Part shown: piece after piece, positions 35,639-42,980 of the stretch
Numbering within the stretch: position 1 is the first letter of the stretch
How the letters are laid out: every line of letters begins with the position of its first letter
DNA from: Methanobacteriota archaeon
Lineage (GTDB): Archaea > Thermoplasmatota > Poseidoniia > Poseidoniales > Thalassarchaeaceae
Length of the DNA stretch: 42,980 nt
Direction of reading: 5' to 3'
Assembly (NCBI GenBank): GCA_002712285.1
Contig: PATC01000004.1
Span: forward strand, 17,401-60,380
Notes under the pieces: model-generated
What the model saw: the letters and a program-made list of their open reading frames with translations, nothing else
The model's database searches: none
Told to the model about the DNA's origin: nothing
Made by a program: the position numbers and the translations under genes

Positions 35639-38600
35639 ATGAGGGCACAATCCAAGACCACGGTAATCGTGGTCTTGTCACTCCTAATGATGAGTACTCT
35701 GCCTATGGGTAATCTTCCTAGCCCTCTTCATGATCCAATGGAATTCCACGCTTATCAGCAGTCAGACAATGGTAATGGTACTTGGACGGTAGAGATTGTA
35801 GATGATCAGACCGGCGGTTTTGATGATGCAGTTATCAGAAGTGATAGTCCAACAGAAATCAATACAACCGCAGCAGTCATCCCTCTCGGTTACGATGCTC
35901 TAATGGAATCACGCGGCCTTTTTGGTATCGATTTGTCCACACTTGGGTTTTGGAATAATGCTACGATTGTCGAGGCTCATCTTGATTTGACTATTGATTC
36001 TCCTGCTTCAAATGATGTCGAGATTATTGGACAACTGACCTACAGAGATTGGGTCGATCCCTCTTGGAATATGGCTACACCCGCGATTCCTTGGTCAGTT
36101 CCGGGAGCGAGCGGGAACACTGATTCTGGAGGGTTTATGCGCCCTGTGTCTATCACACCGTCTTCAACGGAGATTTCCATCGACGTCACAGAGGGATTCC
36201 GAATCGCTCAGGCTAAGAATGCACAGGGTTCAGGCGGATTCTTTGGTGTAATTGTTAATGGAATGAAAGTCAACGAATCGGGCTTCTCTGATTGGGACTT
36301 GACAGTTCACTCCTCAGAGTCTTCATTGGAATATCTCCGTCCTAAGTGGACCTTGTTAATTGAGTGGACAAATCCCAATCCACTGTCATCTAATCCTGAA
36401 TGGGTTGATCTGGAACCTCGAGCATCCATGTTGAGTGCAGACTCAGATGTAGGCATGAAGGCACAGATTCGAAATCAGGATGGTAGTATGTCAGGTGTAG
36501 GCGTTGAGTGGTCTGTAATTGGTGCAGGATCCATTGACACTTCAGGCCTCTATATCCCTTATACTGTAGGGTTAGAATTCATCTGTGCATCTTGGCCCGT
36601 ATCCCAATCTGTAACCGCTTGTACTCCGATTATTGTGACGCCTGGGGCTCCAGTATCAATGATTCTCATGCCGGATAATGCTACTTTTACTGTAGACGAT
36701 GAAATCAGAATCAATGCTACATTCCTAGATTCTAATGGTAATTCATTCCCAGCCGCACCTCAATGGTCGGTTAGTTCCGGTTCGATAGACTCGAATGGAG
36801 ATTGGACTCTAGAGGCTCTTGGAACTCATCGTGTCGATGCTACTAGTGGAGGGTTAACAGCGTGGACAAACGTTACATTGGTGGAAGGAGGTGTAGCTAA
36901 TCTTCTCATGCCCCAGAACCTCACTGTTGCGTCAGGAGAACGTATTTCGGTCTTACCTGACGCCATCGATAGGCAGGGTAATCCCGTCCCACTTGCTCTT
37001 GCCGGAGATCTATCTTACTCGATGGAATCAGGTACTGTGGATAATAGTGGGATGTACACAGGCGAATCCGTAGGTACATGGATCATCGATTGCACTGCTA
37101 CATTAGGTGCTACAGGTTCGACAACCGTTGAGGTTACAGTTGGAACTCCAGTAAGTCTTGAGATTGTTCATCCTGCTCGAATTGTCCTTGCAGATGAAGC
37201 GGTTCTCTTGCCAGTAATATGGACTGATACTTACGGGAACACCGTGGAACAACCAGTCCCTCTGATTGCATGGACTGCTGATGACGGTGGTTTCAGAACT
37301 ACGGCGAATGGTAGCGTAGAATGGCTTCCAAGAGACCTTGGTAACTATACTGTAACCATTGCTCACCTTGGTTTGACTCATAGTATTGAGATTGAGGTTG
37401 GTGCGGGGAGTATCGCCAGTGTTGTCATTGAGAGTGATGAAGAGTTACTTTCTGCCGGTTCCGAGGTTTTCTTGCAAATGATGGCCCAGGATTCCTTGGG
37501 TAATCAACGTGTTCTTGATGCGGATTGGTCAATTGTTGGAGGTGGTGTCGCCCCCGTGCCATTTTCAACGGGAGCAACTTACACTCCTTCGATGGTTGGA
37601 ACTGTAACAATTCAGTCCGATGCTACTGAGAATGGGGTAGTTTACACAGCCACAAGAGAATACGATGTTGTTCCAGGTCGCCTTGTCTCTGTCTCCTTCC
37701 AAGGTGATGGAATAACGATGACGACAGATGAATCTCTCGAACTTACTCCTATCGGACTTGACGCGAGTGGTAATCCCATCACAGGCTTGTTGTTTAATTG
37801 GACCGTCAATGGTGTTGATCTTACAGATGAGATTCGTGGTGCAAACAATGTGTTTCGACCTACACAAGTCGGTGATGTACAAATCCAAGGTATGGCCGAT
37901 GGTCGTGCAGCACGTATTGATCTCTACGTAGAGGCTGGACTTCCTCAGTCTTTGGAAATTATCCCTCCAGGTAATTCATTCACTTTCAAGGGAGGCCAAG
38001 AGGTCCTGCTTATTGTAGAGGGTATTGATCAGGCTGGAAATCGTGTACCTATCGATGGAGTAACTTGGAGCTTGCTTGATGATGCTGGTACGATGTCTCC
38101 TGGTGATTCACCAGGTGAATATGTATTCACTGTAGGAAAAATCGGCACATATTCCCTAATCGCACGACGTGGAGCCGCAGCTGAAACCGTCCCCATGACA
38201 ATCGAATCAGGGCCCCCTGATCGAATTGAAGTAATCACTGATTATGATGTCTTCAATGAAGGGGATTTTTGGGATCTTACGGTTCGTATTCTTGATGCAG
38301 GGGGTAATGCTGTTTCTGTAGATCCATCTACAGTTTCCATAAAATCCGAGATTGGTGACGGTACTCATATCCAGTCCGACATCTGGCGAATCGACATTAA
38401 TGGCTACGGCGAGGATGTTCCAGTCACAATTGGTTATTCTGACCTTGAGAAGGTAATCTATGTCAGTGTTCAACCTAGTGCTCTTTCAAAACTCACTGGA
38501 ACAGGAATGGGGCAAGTTGCGATTGGTTCAGTGTTTGTTGTTATTCTTCTAGCAGGTCTTCTTGTTCTTCTACCTCGTTTCCGAAGTGAACTCGACGAGT

Positions 38601-39151
38601 ATGAAGATGAGGATGAGAGTGAGAAACAAGAGGAGGAAACGAAATCCCAACCTCCTCCTTTGACACCTTCTGCTACGTCTTTCGGTGCATACTCTGGTCA
38701 ATCGTCAACAGGATCTACGGGGCGCTCTTATGCCCGGGGTCGCCACCGTGGTACTCCAGGAATGGACTGGGGTCAATCTCAAATGCGTCAGGCGAGCGCA
38801 AATATGGCTGCGATGGGGGCTACTTCCACATGGAGCCCCGCTTCAAATGCGATGAGAGGTGATATGTCTTCATCGTCGACTGCTATGCAGGGCGCCCCTC
38901 CCCCCCGCCCCCAAGACCTCGATACTGTATCTCCTGAATCCCAACAATCCGCAGAGAAACAGAGAGCAGTGCAAGAAGAAGCCGGAGTTCAGGATCCCCA
39001 AGCAGCACAACAGGCGGCAGCCGCATCGAGTGGTGTCATGTTAGCTTGTGATGGTACCGTGCAAGGTCAAACAGGTTGGTATCACGATGGACGTGGACAG
39101 ATGAGTTATTGGCAGGTTGACGAATCTGGTGCTTGGACTCGTGTTCGTTGA
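35639..39151 (+). CDS. Second giant surface protein, paralogous in plan to the first
   Basis: 1170 residues from the ATG at 35639; an open extension back to 35540 overlaps the previous gene and is rejected. The signal segment is about 8-25 (TVIVVLSLLMMSTLPMG). One DNRLRE-like module covers about 30-240 (WVDPSWNMATP core). Eight Ig-like repeats run from about nt 36390 to 38480 with the same D-x-x-GN turns. The membrane helix is near 38508-38582. A cytoplasmic tail of about 190 residues is acidic, then Gln/Ser/Pro/Ala-rich with an RGRHRG patch, ending in GWYHDGRGQMSYWQVDESG. The architecture repeats that of the 3047-residue neighbour with six fewer modules. The pair may form one surface assembly; binding target unknown. 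Confidence 0.87.
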   Translation: MRAQSKTTVIVVLSLLMMSTLPMGNLPSPLHDPMEFHAYQQSDNGNGTWTVEIVDDQTGGFDDAVIRSDSPTEINTTAAVIPLGYDALMESRGLFGIDLSTLGFWNNATIVEAHLDLTIDSPASNDVEIIGQLTYRDWVDPSWNMATPAIPWSVPGASGNTDSGGFMRPVSITPSSTEISIDVTEGFRIAQAKNAQGSGGFFGVIVNGMKVNESGFSDWDLTVHSSESSLEYLRPKWTLLIEWTNPNPLSSNPEWVDLEPRASMLSADSDVGMKAQIRNQDGSMSGVGVEWSVIGAGSIDTSGLYIPYTVGLEFICASWPVSQSVTACTPIIVTPGAPVSMILMPDNATFTVDDEIRINATFLDSNGNSFPAAPQWSVSSGSIDSNGDWTLEALGTHRVDATSGGLTAWTNVTLVEGGVANLLMPQNLTVASGERISVLPDAIDRQGNPVPLALAGDLSYSMESGTVDNSGMYTGESVGTWIIDCTATLGATGSTTVEVTVGTPVSLEIVHPARIVLADEAVLLPVIWTDTYGNTVEQPVPLIAWTADDGGFRTTANGSVEWLPRDLGNYTVTIAHLGLTHSIEIEVGAGSIASVVIESDEELLSAGSEVFLQMMAQDSLGNQRVLDADWSIVGGGVAPVPFSTGATYTPSMVGTVTIQSDATENGVVYTATREYDVVPGRLVSVSFQGDGITMTTDESLELTPIGLDASGNPITGLLFNWTVNGVDLTDEIRGANNVFRPTQVGDVQIQGMADGRAARIDLYVEAGLPQSLEIIPPGNSFTFKGGQEVLLIVEGIDQAGNRVPIDGVTWSLLDDAGTMSPGDSPGEYVFTVGKIGTYSLIARRGAAAETVPMTIESGPPDRIEVITDYDVFNEGDFWDLTVRILDAGGNAVSVDPSTVSIKSEIGDGTHIQSDIWRIDINGYGEDVPVTIGYSDLEKVIYVSVQPSALSKLTGTGMGQVAIGSVFVVILLAGLLVLLPRFRSELDEYEDEDESEKQEEETKSQPPPLTPSATSFGAYSGQSSTGSTGRSYARGRHRGTPGMDWGQSQMRQASANMAAMGATSTWSPASNAMRGDMSSSSTAMQGAPPPRPQDLDTVSPESQQSAEKQRAVQEEAGVQDPQAAQQAAAASSGVMLACDGTVQGQTGWYHDGRGQMSYWQVDESGAWTRVR
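36390..38480 (+). repeat. Eight Ig-like repeats of the second surface protein
   Basis: Repeat borders recur at PG or EG followed by a hydrophobic strand, as in APVSMILM, TPVSLEIV and RLVSVSFQ. Each contains a D-x-x-GN loop (DSNGNSF, DRQGNPV, DTYGNTV, DSLGNQR, DASGNPI, DQAGNRV, DAGGNAV). Same count as in the neighbouring gene. Confidence 0.7.
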
Positions 39152-39157
39152 GATATG

Positions 39158-39976
39158 TCATTCATACTGTTCGTCAGGATTGGGGAAATCCTTCGTGCGA
39201 ACATCGTCAACAAAGGCATTAACTGCTTTTTTGATATCTGACTCTAGGTTAAGGTATCGACGTAAGAACCGGGGGCTGAAGTCCATTGTGATGCCAAGCA
39301 TGTCGTGCAGAACGAGTACTTGGCCATCTACATCCGAACCAGCACCAATGCCGATTGTAGGAATCGCAATCGCTTCACTTACTCTCTTAGCAAGGGGCGA
39401 AGGAATCTTCTCAAGTACAATCGCAAAACAACCTGCTCCTTCGAGGAGTTTCGCATCTGCAATCAATTTCTCTGCCTCCGCATCTTCGCGGGCTCGGACT
39501 GTATAAGTTCCAAACTTGTAGATGGATTGAGGGGTAAGTCCGAGGTGCCCCATCACAGGAATACCTGCTGTGAGGATTCTTTGGATAGATTCGACAATTT
39601 CGGATCCACCCTCAAGTTTGACTGAATGTGCACCGCTTTCTTTCATTATCCTGATAGCAGATTCCAACGCATGGCGTGAGTTTCCTTGGTAGGTCCCGAA
39701 TGGCATATCCACGACAATAAGTGCACGGTCGACTGCGCGTACAACACACTGTGCGTGATAGATCATATGATCAAGAGTCATTGGAACCGTAGTTTCGTTA
39801 CCTGCCATCACGTTTGATGCAGAATCACCGACAAGAATCACATCGACCCCGCCAGCATCCACAAGTCGTGCAAGCGAATAGTCGTAGGCTGTTAGCATCG
39901 TAATTGGTTCGCCTGCCCGCTTCATCTCAAGAAGCGTATTGGTGGTTACCTTCCGTGCTTTTCCTGCAATGGACAT
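39158..39976 (-). CDS. panB: 3-methyl-2-oxobutanoate hydroxymethyltransferase (ketopantoate hydroxymethyltransferase)
   Basis: First committed step of pantothenate and CoA synthesis: 5,10-methylene-tetrahydrofolate plus 2-oxoisovalerate gives ketopantoate. 272 residues, normal length. Family motifs: [26 protein letters not shown] with metal-binding Asp residues, [21 protein letters not shown], and [21 protein letters not shown] with the metal/catalytic region. Use of a folate donor agrees with the formate-tetrahydrofolate ligase in this window. It ends six bases from the convergent surface protein gene. Upstream, CTATT-N7-AATAG (40003-40019) is an inverted repeat overlapping a TATA-like CCTAATAG about 29 nt before the ATG, suggesting a leaderless transcript. 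Confidence 0.96.
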   Translation of the reverse strand: MSIAGKARKVTTNTLLEMKRAGEPITMLTAYDYSLARLVDAGGVDVILVGDSASNVMAGNETTVPMTLDHMIYHAQCVVRAVDRALIVVDMPFGTYQGNSRHALESAIRIMKESGAHSVKLEGGSEIVESIQRILTAGIPVMGHLGLTPQSIYKFGTYTVRAREDAEAEKLIADAKLLEGAGCFAIVLEKIPSPLAKRVSEAIAIPTIGIGAGSDVDGQVLVLHDMLGITMDFSPRFLRRYLNLESDIKKAVNAFVDDVRTKDFPNPDEQYE

Positions 39977-40002
39977 ATCCCGCCTCAGTGGATGGGAGTC
40001 CC

Positions 40003-40019
40003 CTATTAGGTTTCAATAG
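40003..40019 (-). promoter_or_regulatory. TATA-like element within a short inverted repeat upstream of panB
   Basis: CTATTAGGTTTCAATAG (arms CTATT and AATAG) lies about 29 nt upstream of the panB ATG. The symmetry could be chance; the spacing fits a promoter. Confidence 0.35.
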
Positions 40020-40028
40020 AGCGGATGT

Positions 40029-41720
40029 TCATTCTTCTTCTATAGTCATGGCTCGAATAACCATCAAGAATTCATCAATATCTAGAACTCCGTCATTATT
40101 TTCGTCCAGAAGATGGAAAAAATCTCTGATTATGTCTTTTTCATTTGGTAACCAATCTAATGCTCTGATTGCGGCTGTGAATTCCTTAAGAGTTAGATGA
40201 TTATTATTCTCGAGGTCTGAAGCACGGAATACAGTCACAGCTCTCATTAATTCCGATTCGTTATCAGTAATTTTTGAAATGAATGTATTCCATGGCCTTT
40301 CTGTATTTGTTACATGATTTCTGCCATATGATGTATAGAGAATAAGCCCTAGAACAACAGCTGAACCAGCACCAATTAACGCATCGATTCCCATCAGGAT
40401 AAGTAGGATAACAGATGTTAATATCCCGAAATATTGTGTGAATCGTCTGGATTGTAAACGATATTTCGGTTGATACCATGTATGTTCTTGTTCTACTCTT
40501 CGGATTATAATTACACAAAGATTCACGGCTGTAAAAATCATTAGCATAAATCCAGAAGCTAACTTGGCTACAGTCGCAACATCAAGGAATATTATTGCAA
40601 GCCCCATGCAGATACTGGTTCCATAAATCGATCGATGAGGGGTCTCATATATCGGATGGGTATCTTCCAATTCTTTAGGGAGAAGTTTGTCTCTACTCAT
40701 TGCAAATGGGAATTTAGATGCGCCTAGAAGTCCTGTAAGGCCTCCTCCGCTCATTGATAGGATTGCAAAGATAGCGATGATGAATGCGATTGTACTGCCG
40801 CCGACTTCGAGTGCGAGAGAGTACATTGGCGCTTTGGTAGGATATCCTCCATCGCCAATTCCTAGACTTACTCCATCAAATACTGAAAACAGCGTGTATG
40901 AAATTCCAGCATAAAGAAACATTGCAATACCTAGTGAATAGAACATACCAATGGGTAGGTTACGTTCAGGTTCAACAACATCTTCACCAACAGCAGCAAT
41001 TTTGATTATGCCAACGTATGCCAAGAAAACGTAGGCGCTTGCTGAACCTAATCCCCTCCAGCCTGCAGTGCTTCCCATGAGATTTATTGCTGCATCTAGG
41101 GGCGCGCGAGAAAGCTCCGCACTTCCATTTGAAAATGCCATAATTGCTACTAGTATTACTATTGAAACTGCAACAAGAATAATTGGAGTTAGAATCTTCT
41201 TGAGAAGTCCCACACCTCGGATGTTGATTGCAGTGATTACAATTAGTATGAATATGGCTAGTATCTTTGCAGTAGTATCCGTAAATTCAATGCCTAAACT
41301 TCCCTCTATTGCAATGACATATGCACTAAAGCCAATTAGTGCAAAGGCTGATTTCAACATAAACGAAGCCCATAGTCCGAGTCCAGAAATTGTTCCAATC
41401 ATTGGTCCAAATGTTCTCTCGATATACACATATGCTCCACCAGAAGTTGGCATTGCAGAAGATAATTCTGCCTTGGATATGGCCCCTGGAATTACGACAA
41501 GTCCTGACAGAATATAGGCTAGCCAAACAGCTGCGTACGATCCTTCTATTGATCCGCTTGCGACGTAAAGCTCCTTACTTGCGAGTGCAGGTAGAACAAA
41601 GATACCACTTCCTACCATTGCAGATAGGGATAATATTACTGCTGCAAACCCTCCCACTGACCTCTGGTATACTGATGAAAAATCAAAAATTTTCCTAATT
41701 TTATCAGGTGTTTGTATCAA
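40029..41720 (-). CDS. APC-family amino-acid permease fused to a C-terminal EF-hand pair
   Basis: 563 residues. Residues about 20-460 form a 12-helix amino acid/polyamine permease: helix 1 LSAMVGSGIFVLPA has the unwound GSGIF substrate motif, with SKAELSSAMPTSGGAYVYIERTFG after helix 2 and EDVVEPERNLP further on. After the last helix a soluble tail of about 85 residues holds two EF-hands. Loop 1 is DLENNNHLTLKE (502-513), imperfect at positions 6-7. Loop 2 is DENNDGVLDIDE (539-550), fully canonical for Ca2+ (nt 40071-40217). Calcium control of an amino-acid transporter is therefore suggested. The start is TTG, supported by GGTGAT at 41724-41729; no in-frame ATG precedes helix 1. It begins 14 bases after the dioxygenase-RidA fusion. 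Confidence 0.88.
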   Translation of the reverse strand: MIQTPDKIRKIFDFSSVYQRSVGGFAAVILSLSAMVGSGIFVLPALASKELYVASGSIEGSYAAVWLAYILSGLVVIPGAISKAELSSAMPTSGGAYVYIERTFGPMIGTISGLGLWASFMLKSAFALIGFSAYVIAIEGSLGIEFTDTTAKILAIFILIVITAINIRGVGLLKKILTPIILVAVSIVILVAIMAFSNGSAELSRAPLDAAINLMGSTAGWRGLGSASAYVFLAYVGIIKIAAVGEDVVEPERNLPIGMFYSLGIAMFLYAGISYTLFSVFDGVSLGIGDGGYPTKAPMYSLALEVGGSTIAFIIAIFAILSMSGGGLTGLLGASKFPFAMSRDKLLPKELEDTHPIYETPHRSIYGTSICMGLAIIFLDVATVAKLASGFMLMIFTAVNLCVIIIRRVEQEHTWYQPKYRLQSRRFTQYFGILTSVILLILMGIDALIGAGSAVVLGLILYTSYGRNHVTNTERPWNTFISKITDNESELMRAVTVFRASDLENNNHLTLKEFTAAIRALDWLPNEKDIIRDFFHLLDENNDGVLDIDEFLMVIRAMTIEEE

Positions 41721-41723
41721 GAA

Positions 41724-41729
41724 ATCACC
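41724..41729 (-). promoter_or_regulatory. GGTGAT ribosome binding site that decides a TTG start
   Basis: Read on the minus strand, GGTGATTTCTTG places the binding site three bases before the TTG at 41720. The only nearby ATG is out of frame, so TTG is the best start for the permease. Confidence 0.5.
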
Positions 41730-41734
41730 ATCAT

Positions 41735-42980
41735 CTAGCCAATCTTTGCAATGACCTTCATCTCAACTGCAATCGGAGTTGGTAATGCAGTAATTGCAAG
41801 AGTCGTTCGAGTTGCTTGAACGCTAGTGAAGTGTTTTGCATACACCTCGTTGTATCCTGCAAAGTCACGCTCCATATCTACTAGGAAGGATGTGATGTCG
41901 ATAACATTCGCTAGGGATGCACCACTGGCTTCTAGGATTGCCTTCACATTTGCGATACATGCCTCAGTTTGTGCTCTAATGTCATATTCCTGAGGTTTAC
42001 CATCTGAGCTACGTATTGCACCACCGGGTATTTCATCGGTTCCTGCTTGCCTAGGGCCGACACCACTCAGGTACAGAAGATCGCCTACACGTCGTGCATG
42101 AGGATATGCACCTACTGCCTTGGGGGCCGTTGATGTCTCAATAATTGCTCCTTCTGGAGCAATGGTTGGCGTTTCTTTTGGGCTAGAATCATCAGCATCA
42201 TCTGGTGTTGTCTCGGAATCAATTACGTTACGGTCTCCTCTGTAGTATTCGACATCATCCTCGTCGAATTCTTTGTCTCCAATTGAGCCCTTGGTTGGAA
42301 TCAATGAGATGACAGCACCTCCAGATCCGTGCAAAGCCTCGTAGGCAAGGACTTCTCCATCATACCGATTATGTTGCCCCATCGATGAGGCCAACCACCA
42401 TGCTGGTTTGAACGCGACAACCTTCTGCACTCTTATTTGAGAATGAATATCTCTGGATAGTTGACTAATATCTTCGAGGCGCCCCTTAGCGAAAAACTCC
42501 AGAATTTTTCGATTCCATTCGTCATCTTTCTGAGAGTGAATTCGGTCGTCTTCTGGTTCGATATGCTTGGTAAACATACGATTTGAGAGAGATGCGACAA
42601 CGACTGCAACCGCTTTTTTGCCTTGAGCCTTGAGTGCATCTGCCGTTGCTTTGCCTAGTACAATTGTTTCCGATCGATTCGCATACATGTTGCTTGAGAG
42701 AATAGTCATCGGGAGCCGATTATCAGGGTTCAATAGGCTAAGTGCAACGATGCTACCAGTATCTATCGGGAAGCCGTGATAATCCACTCCACGCATGTGG
42801 AGGCCACGTTTTTCACCAGCATCTACGATACCCCTTGCAAGGTCAACATCTACCTTGAATGAATATGGCATTGAACCCAGTGCATGAAAATCATCGTCTA
42901 CATGAGTCCACTCTGGATTCTCTCGACACTGGACTTGGTGCCCAATGACAGAAGGCCATGTAGTTGAGTAGACGATGATT
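41735..42980 (-). CDS. Fusion of a class III extradiol dioxygenase (LigB/AmnA-like) domain and a RidA-type 2-aminomuconate-deaminase-like domain (5' partial)
   Basis: The frame stays open to the window edge, past the first visible ATG at 42871. The upstream codons read IIVYSTTWPSVIGHQVQ and EWTHVDDDFHALG, so the true start is outside. From the edge to about 42230 the sequence follows class III extradiol dioxygenases, closest in my memory to the alpha subunit of 2-aminophenol 1,6-dioxygenase (HMRGVDYHGFPIDTG). An acidic linker of about 45 residues follows. Then a complete RidA/YjgF domain (42145-41738) has VGDLLYLSGVGPRQAG, the substrate Arg in QATRTTLAI and Glu in AVEMKVIA, resembling 2-aminomuconate deaminase. 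Ring cleavage and deamination are steps of one pathway, so the fusion makes sense. It is followed after 14 bases by the permease. Confidence 0.85.
   Translation of the reverse strand, partial: IIVYSTTWPSVIGHQVQCRENPEWTHVDDDFHALGSMPYSFKVDVDLARGIVDAGEKRGLHMRGVDYHGFPIDTGSIVALSLLNPDNRLPMTILSSNMYANRSETIVLGKATADALKAQGKKAVAVVVASLSNRMFTKHIEPEDDRIHSQKDDEWNRKILEFFAKGRLEDISQLSRDIHSQIRVQKVVAFKPAWWLASSMGQHNRYDGEVLAYEALHGSGGAVISLIPTKGSIGDKEFDEDDVEYYRGDRNVIDSETTPDDADDSSPKETPTIAPEGAIIETSTAPKAVGAYPHARRVGDLLYLSGVGPRQAGTDEIPGGAIRSSDGKPQEYDIRAQTEACIANVKAILEASGASLANVIDITSFLVDMERDFAGYNEVYAKHFTSVQATRTTLAITALPTPIAVEMKVIAKIG

Noticed and set aside
40687-41517. Plus-strand frames of 75 and 149 residues opposite the permease
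   Set aside because: They mirror hydrophobic helix codons of the permease and have no independent start signals or motifs.

Overview
The window looks like a chromosomal segment from a planktonic, surface-ocean archaeon, most likely a Marine Group II euryarchaeon (Poseidoniales, Thermoplasmatota). That placement is an inference. It rests on archaeal marker genes (archaellum protein FlaJ, replication factor C small subunit, Pelota, GatD, an intron-containing tRNA-Met), a proteorhodopsin, TATA boxes placed for leaderless transcripts, GGTGA-type ribosome binding sites, and giant surface proteins with acidic, Gly/Pro-rich and Trp-rich tails. No CRISPR array, insertion sequence, integrase or rRNA was seen. 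Coding density is very high and no stretch above 300 bases lacks a gene.

Layout. 1-926: 3' part of an archaellum flaJ, abutting a convergent repair pair (endonuclease III, then PolX/PHP polymerase further upstream; ATGA overlap). 3657-7423: energy block with a blue-type proteorhodopsin, a small membrane protein transcribed divergently from it, a NifU-C Fe-S scaffold and a K+-dependent membrane pyrophosphatase. 7540-9096: lipoprotein and alpha/beta hydrolase. 9077-15564 (minus): membrane-anchored hydrolase, a 1175-residue GH38-like protein that has lost its recognisable catalytic residues, a GHMP sugar kinase and a glutaredoxin. 15661-16569: membrane protein of unknown function. 16576-20091 (minus): formate-tetrahydrofolate ligase, Pelota and a small kinase-like protein, tightly packed. 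20159-21160: divergent shikimate dehydrogenase. 21161-24339 (minus): acyl-CoA carboxylase beta subunit, GatD, tRNA-Met with a 50-nt intron. 24429-26364: membrane protein and convergent rfcS. 26488-39151: two consecutive giant surface proteins (3047 and 1170 aa) with the same plan: signal segment, DNRLRE-like modules, eight Ig-like repeats, one membrane helix, cytoplasmic tail. 39158-42980 (minus): panB, an amino-acid transporter fused to an EF-hand pair, and a fusion of a class III extradiol dioxygenase subunit with a RidA/2-aminomuconate-deaminase-like domain that runs off the window edge.

How they fit together. Rhodopsin and pyrophosphatase point to light- and PPi-driven ion gradients. Fhs, PanB, AroE and the carboxylase are anabolic C1, CoA, aromatic and acyl-CoA functions. 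The giant proteins, lipoprotein and membrane hydrolase point to surface attachment and polymer use. The last two genes, 14 nt apart, look like uptake and breakdown of an aromatic amino compound. The most unusual items are the degenerate GH38 protein, the EF-hand transporter, the dioxygenase-RidA fusion and the paired surface proteins.
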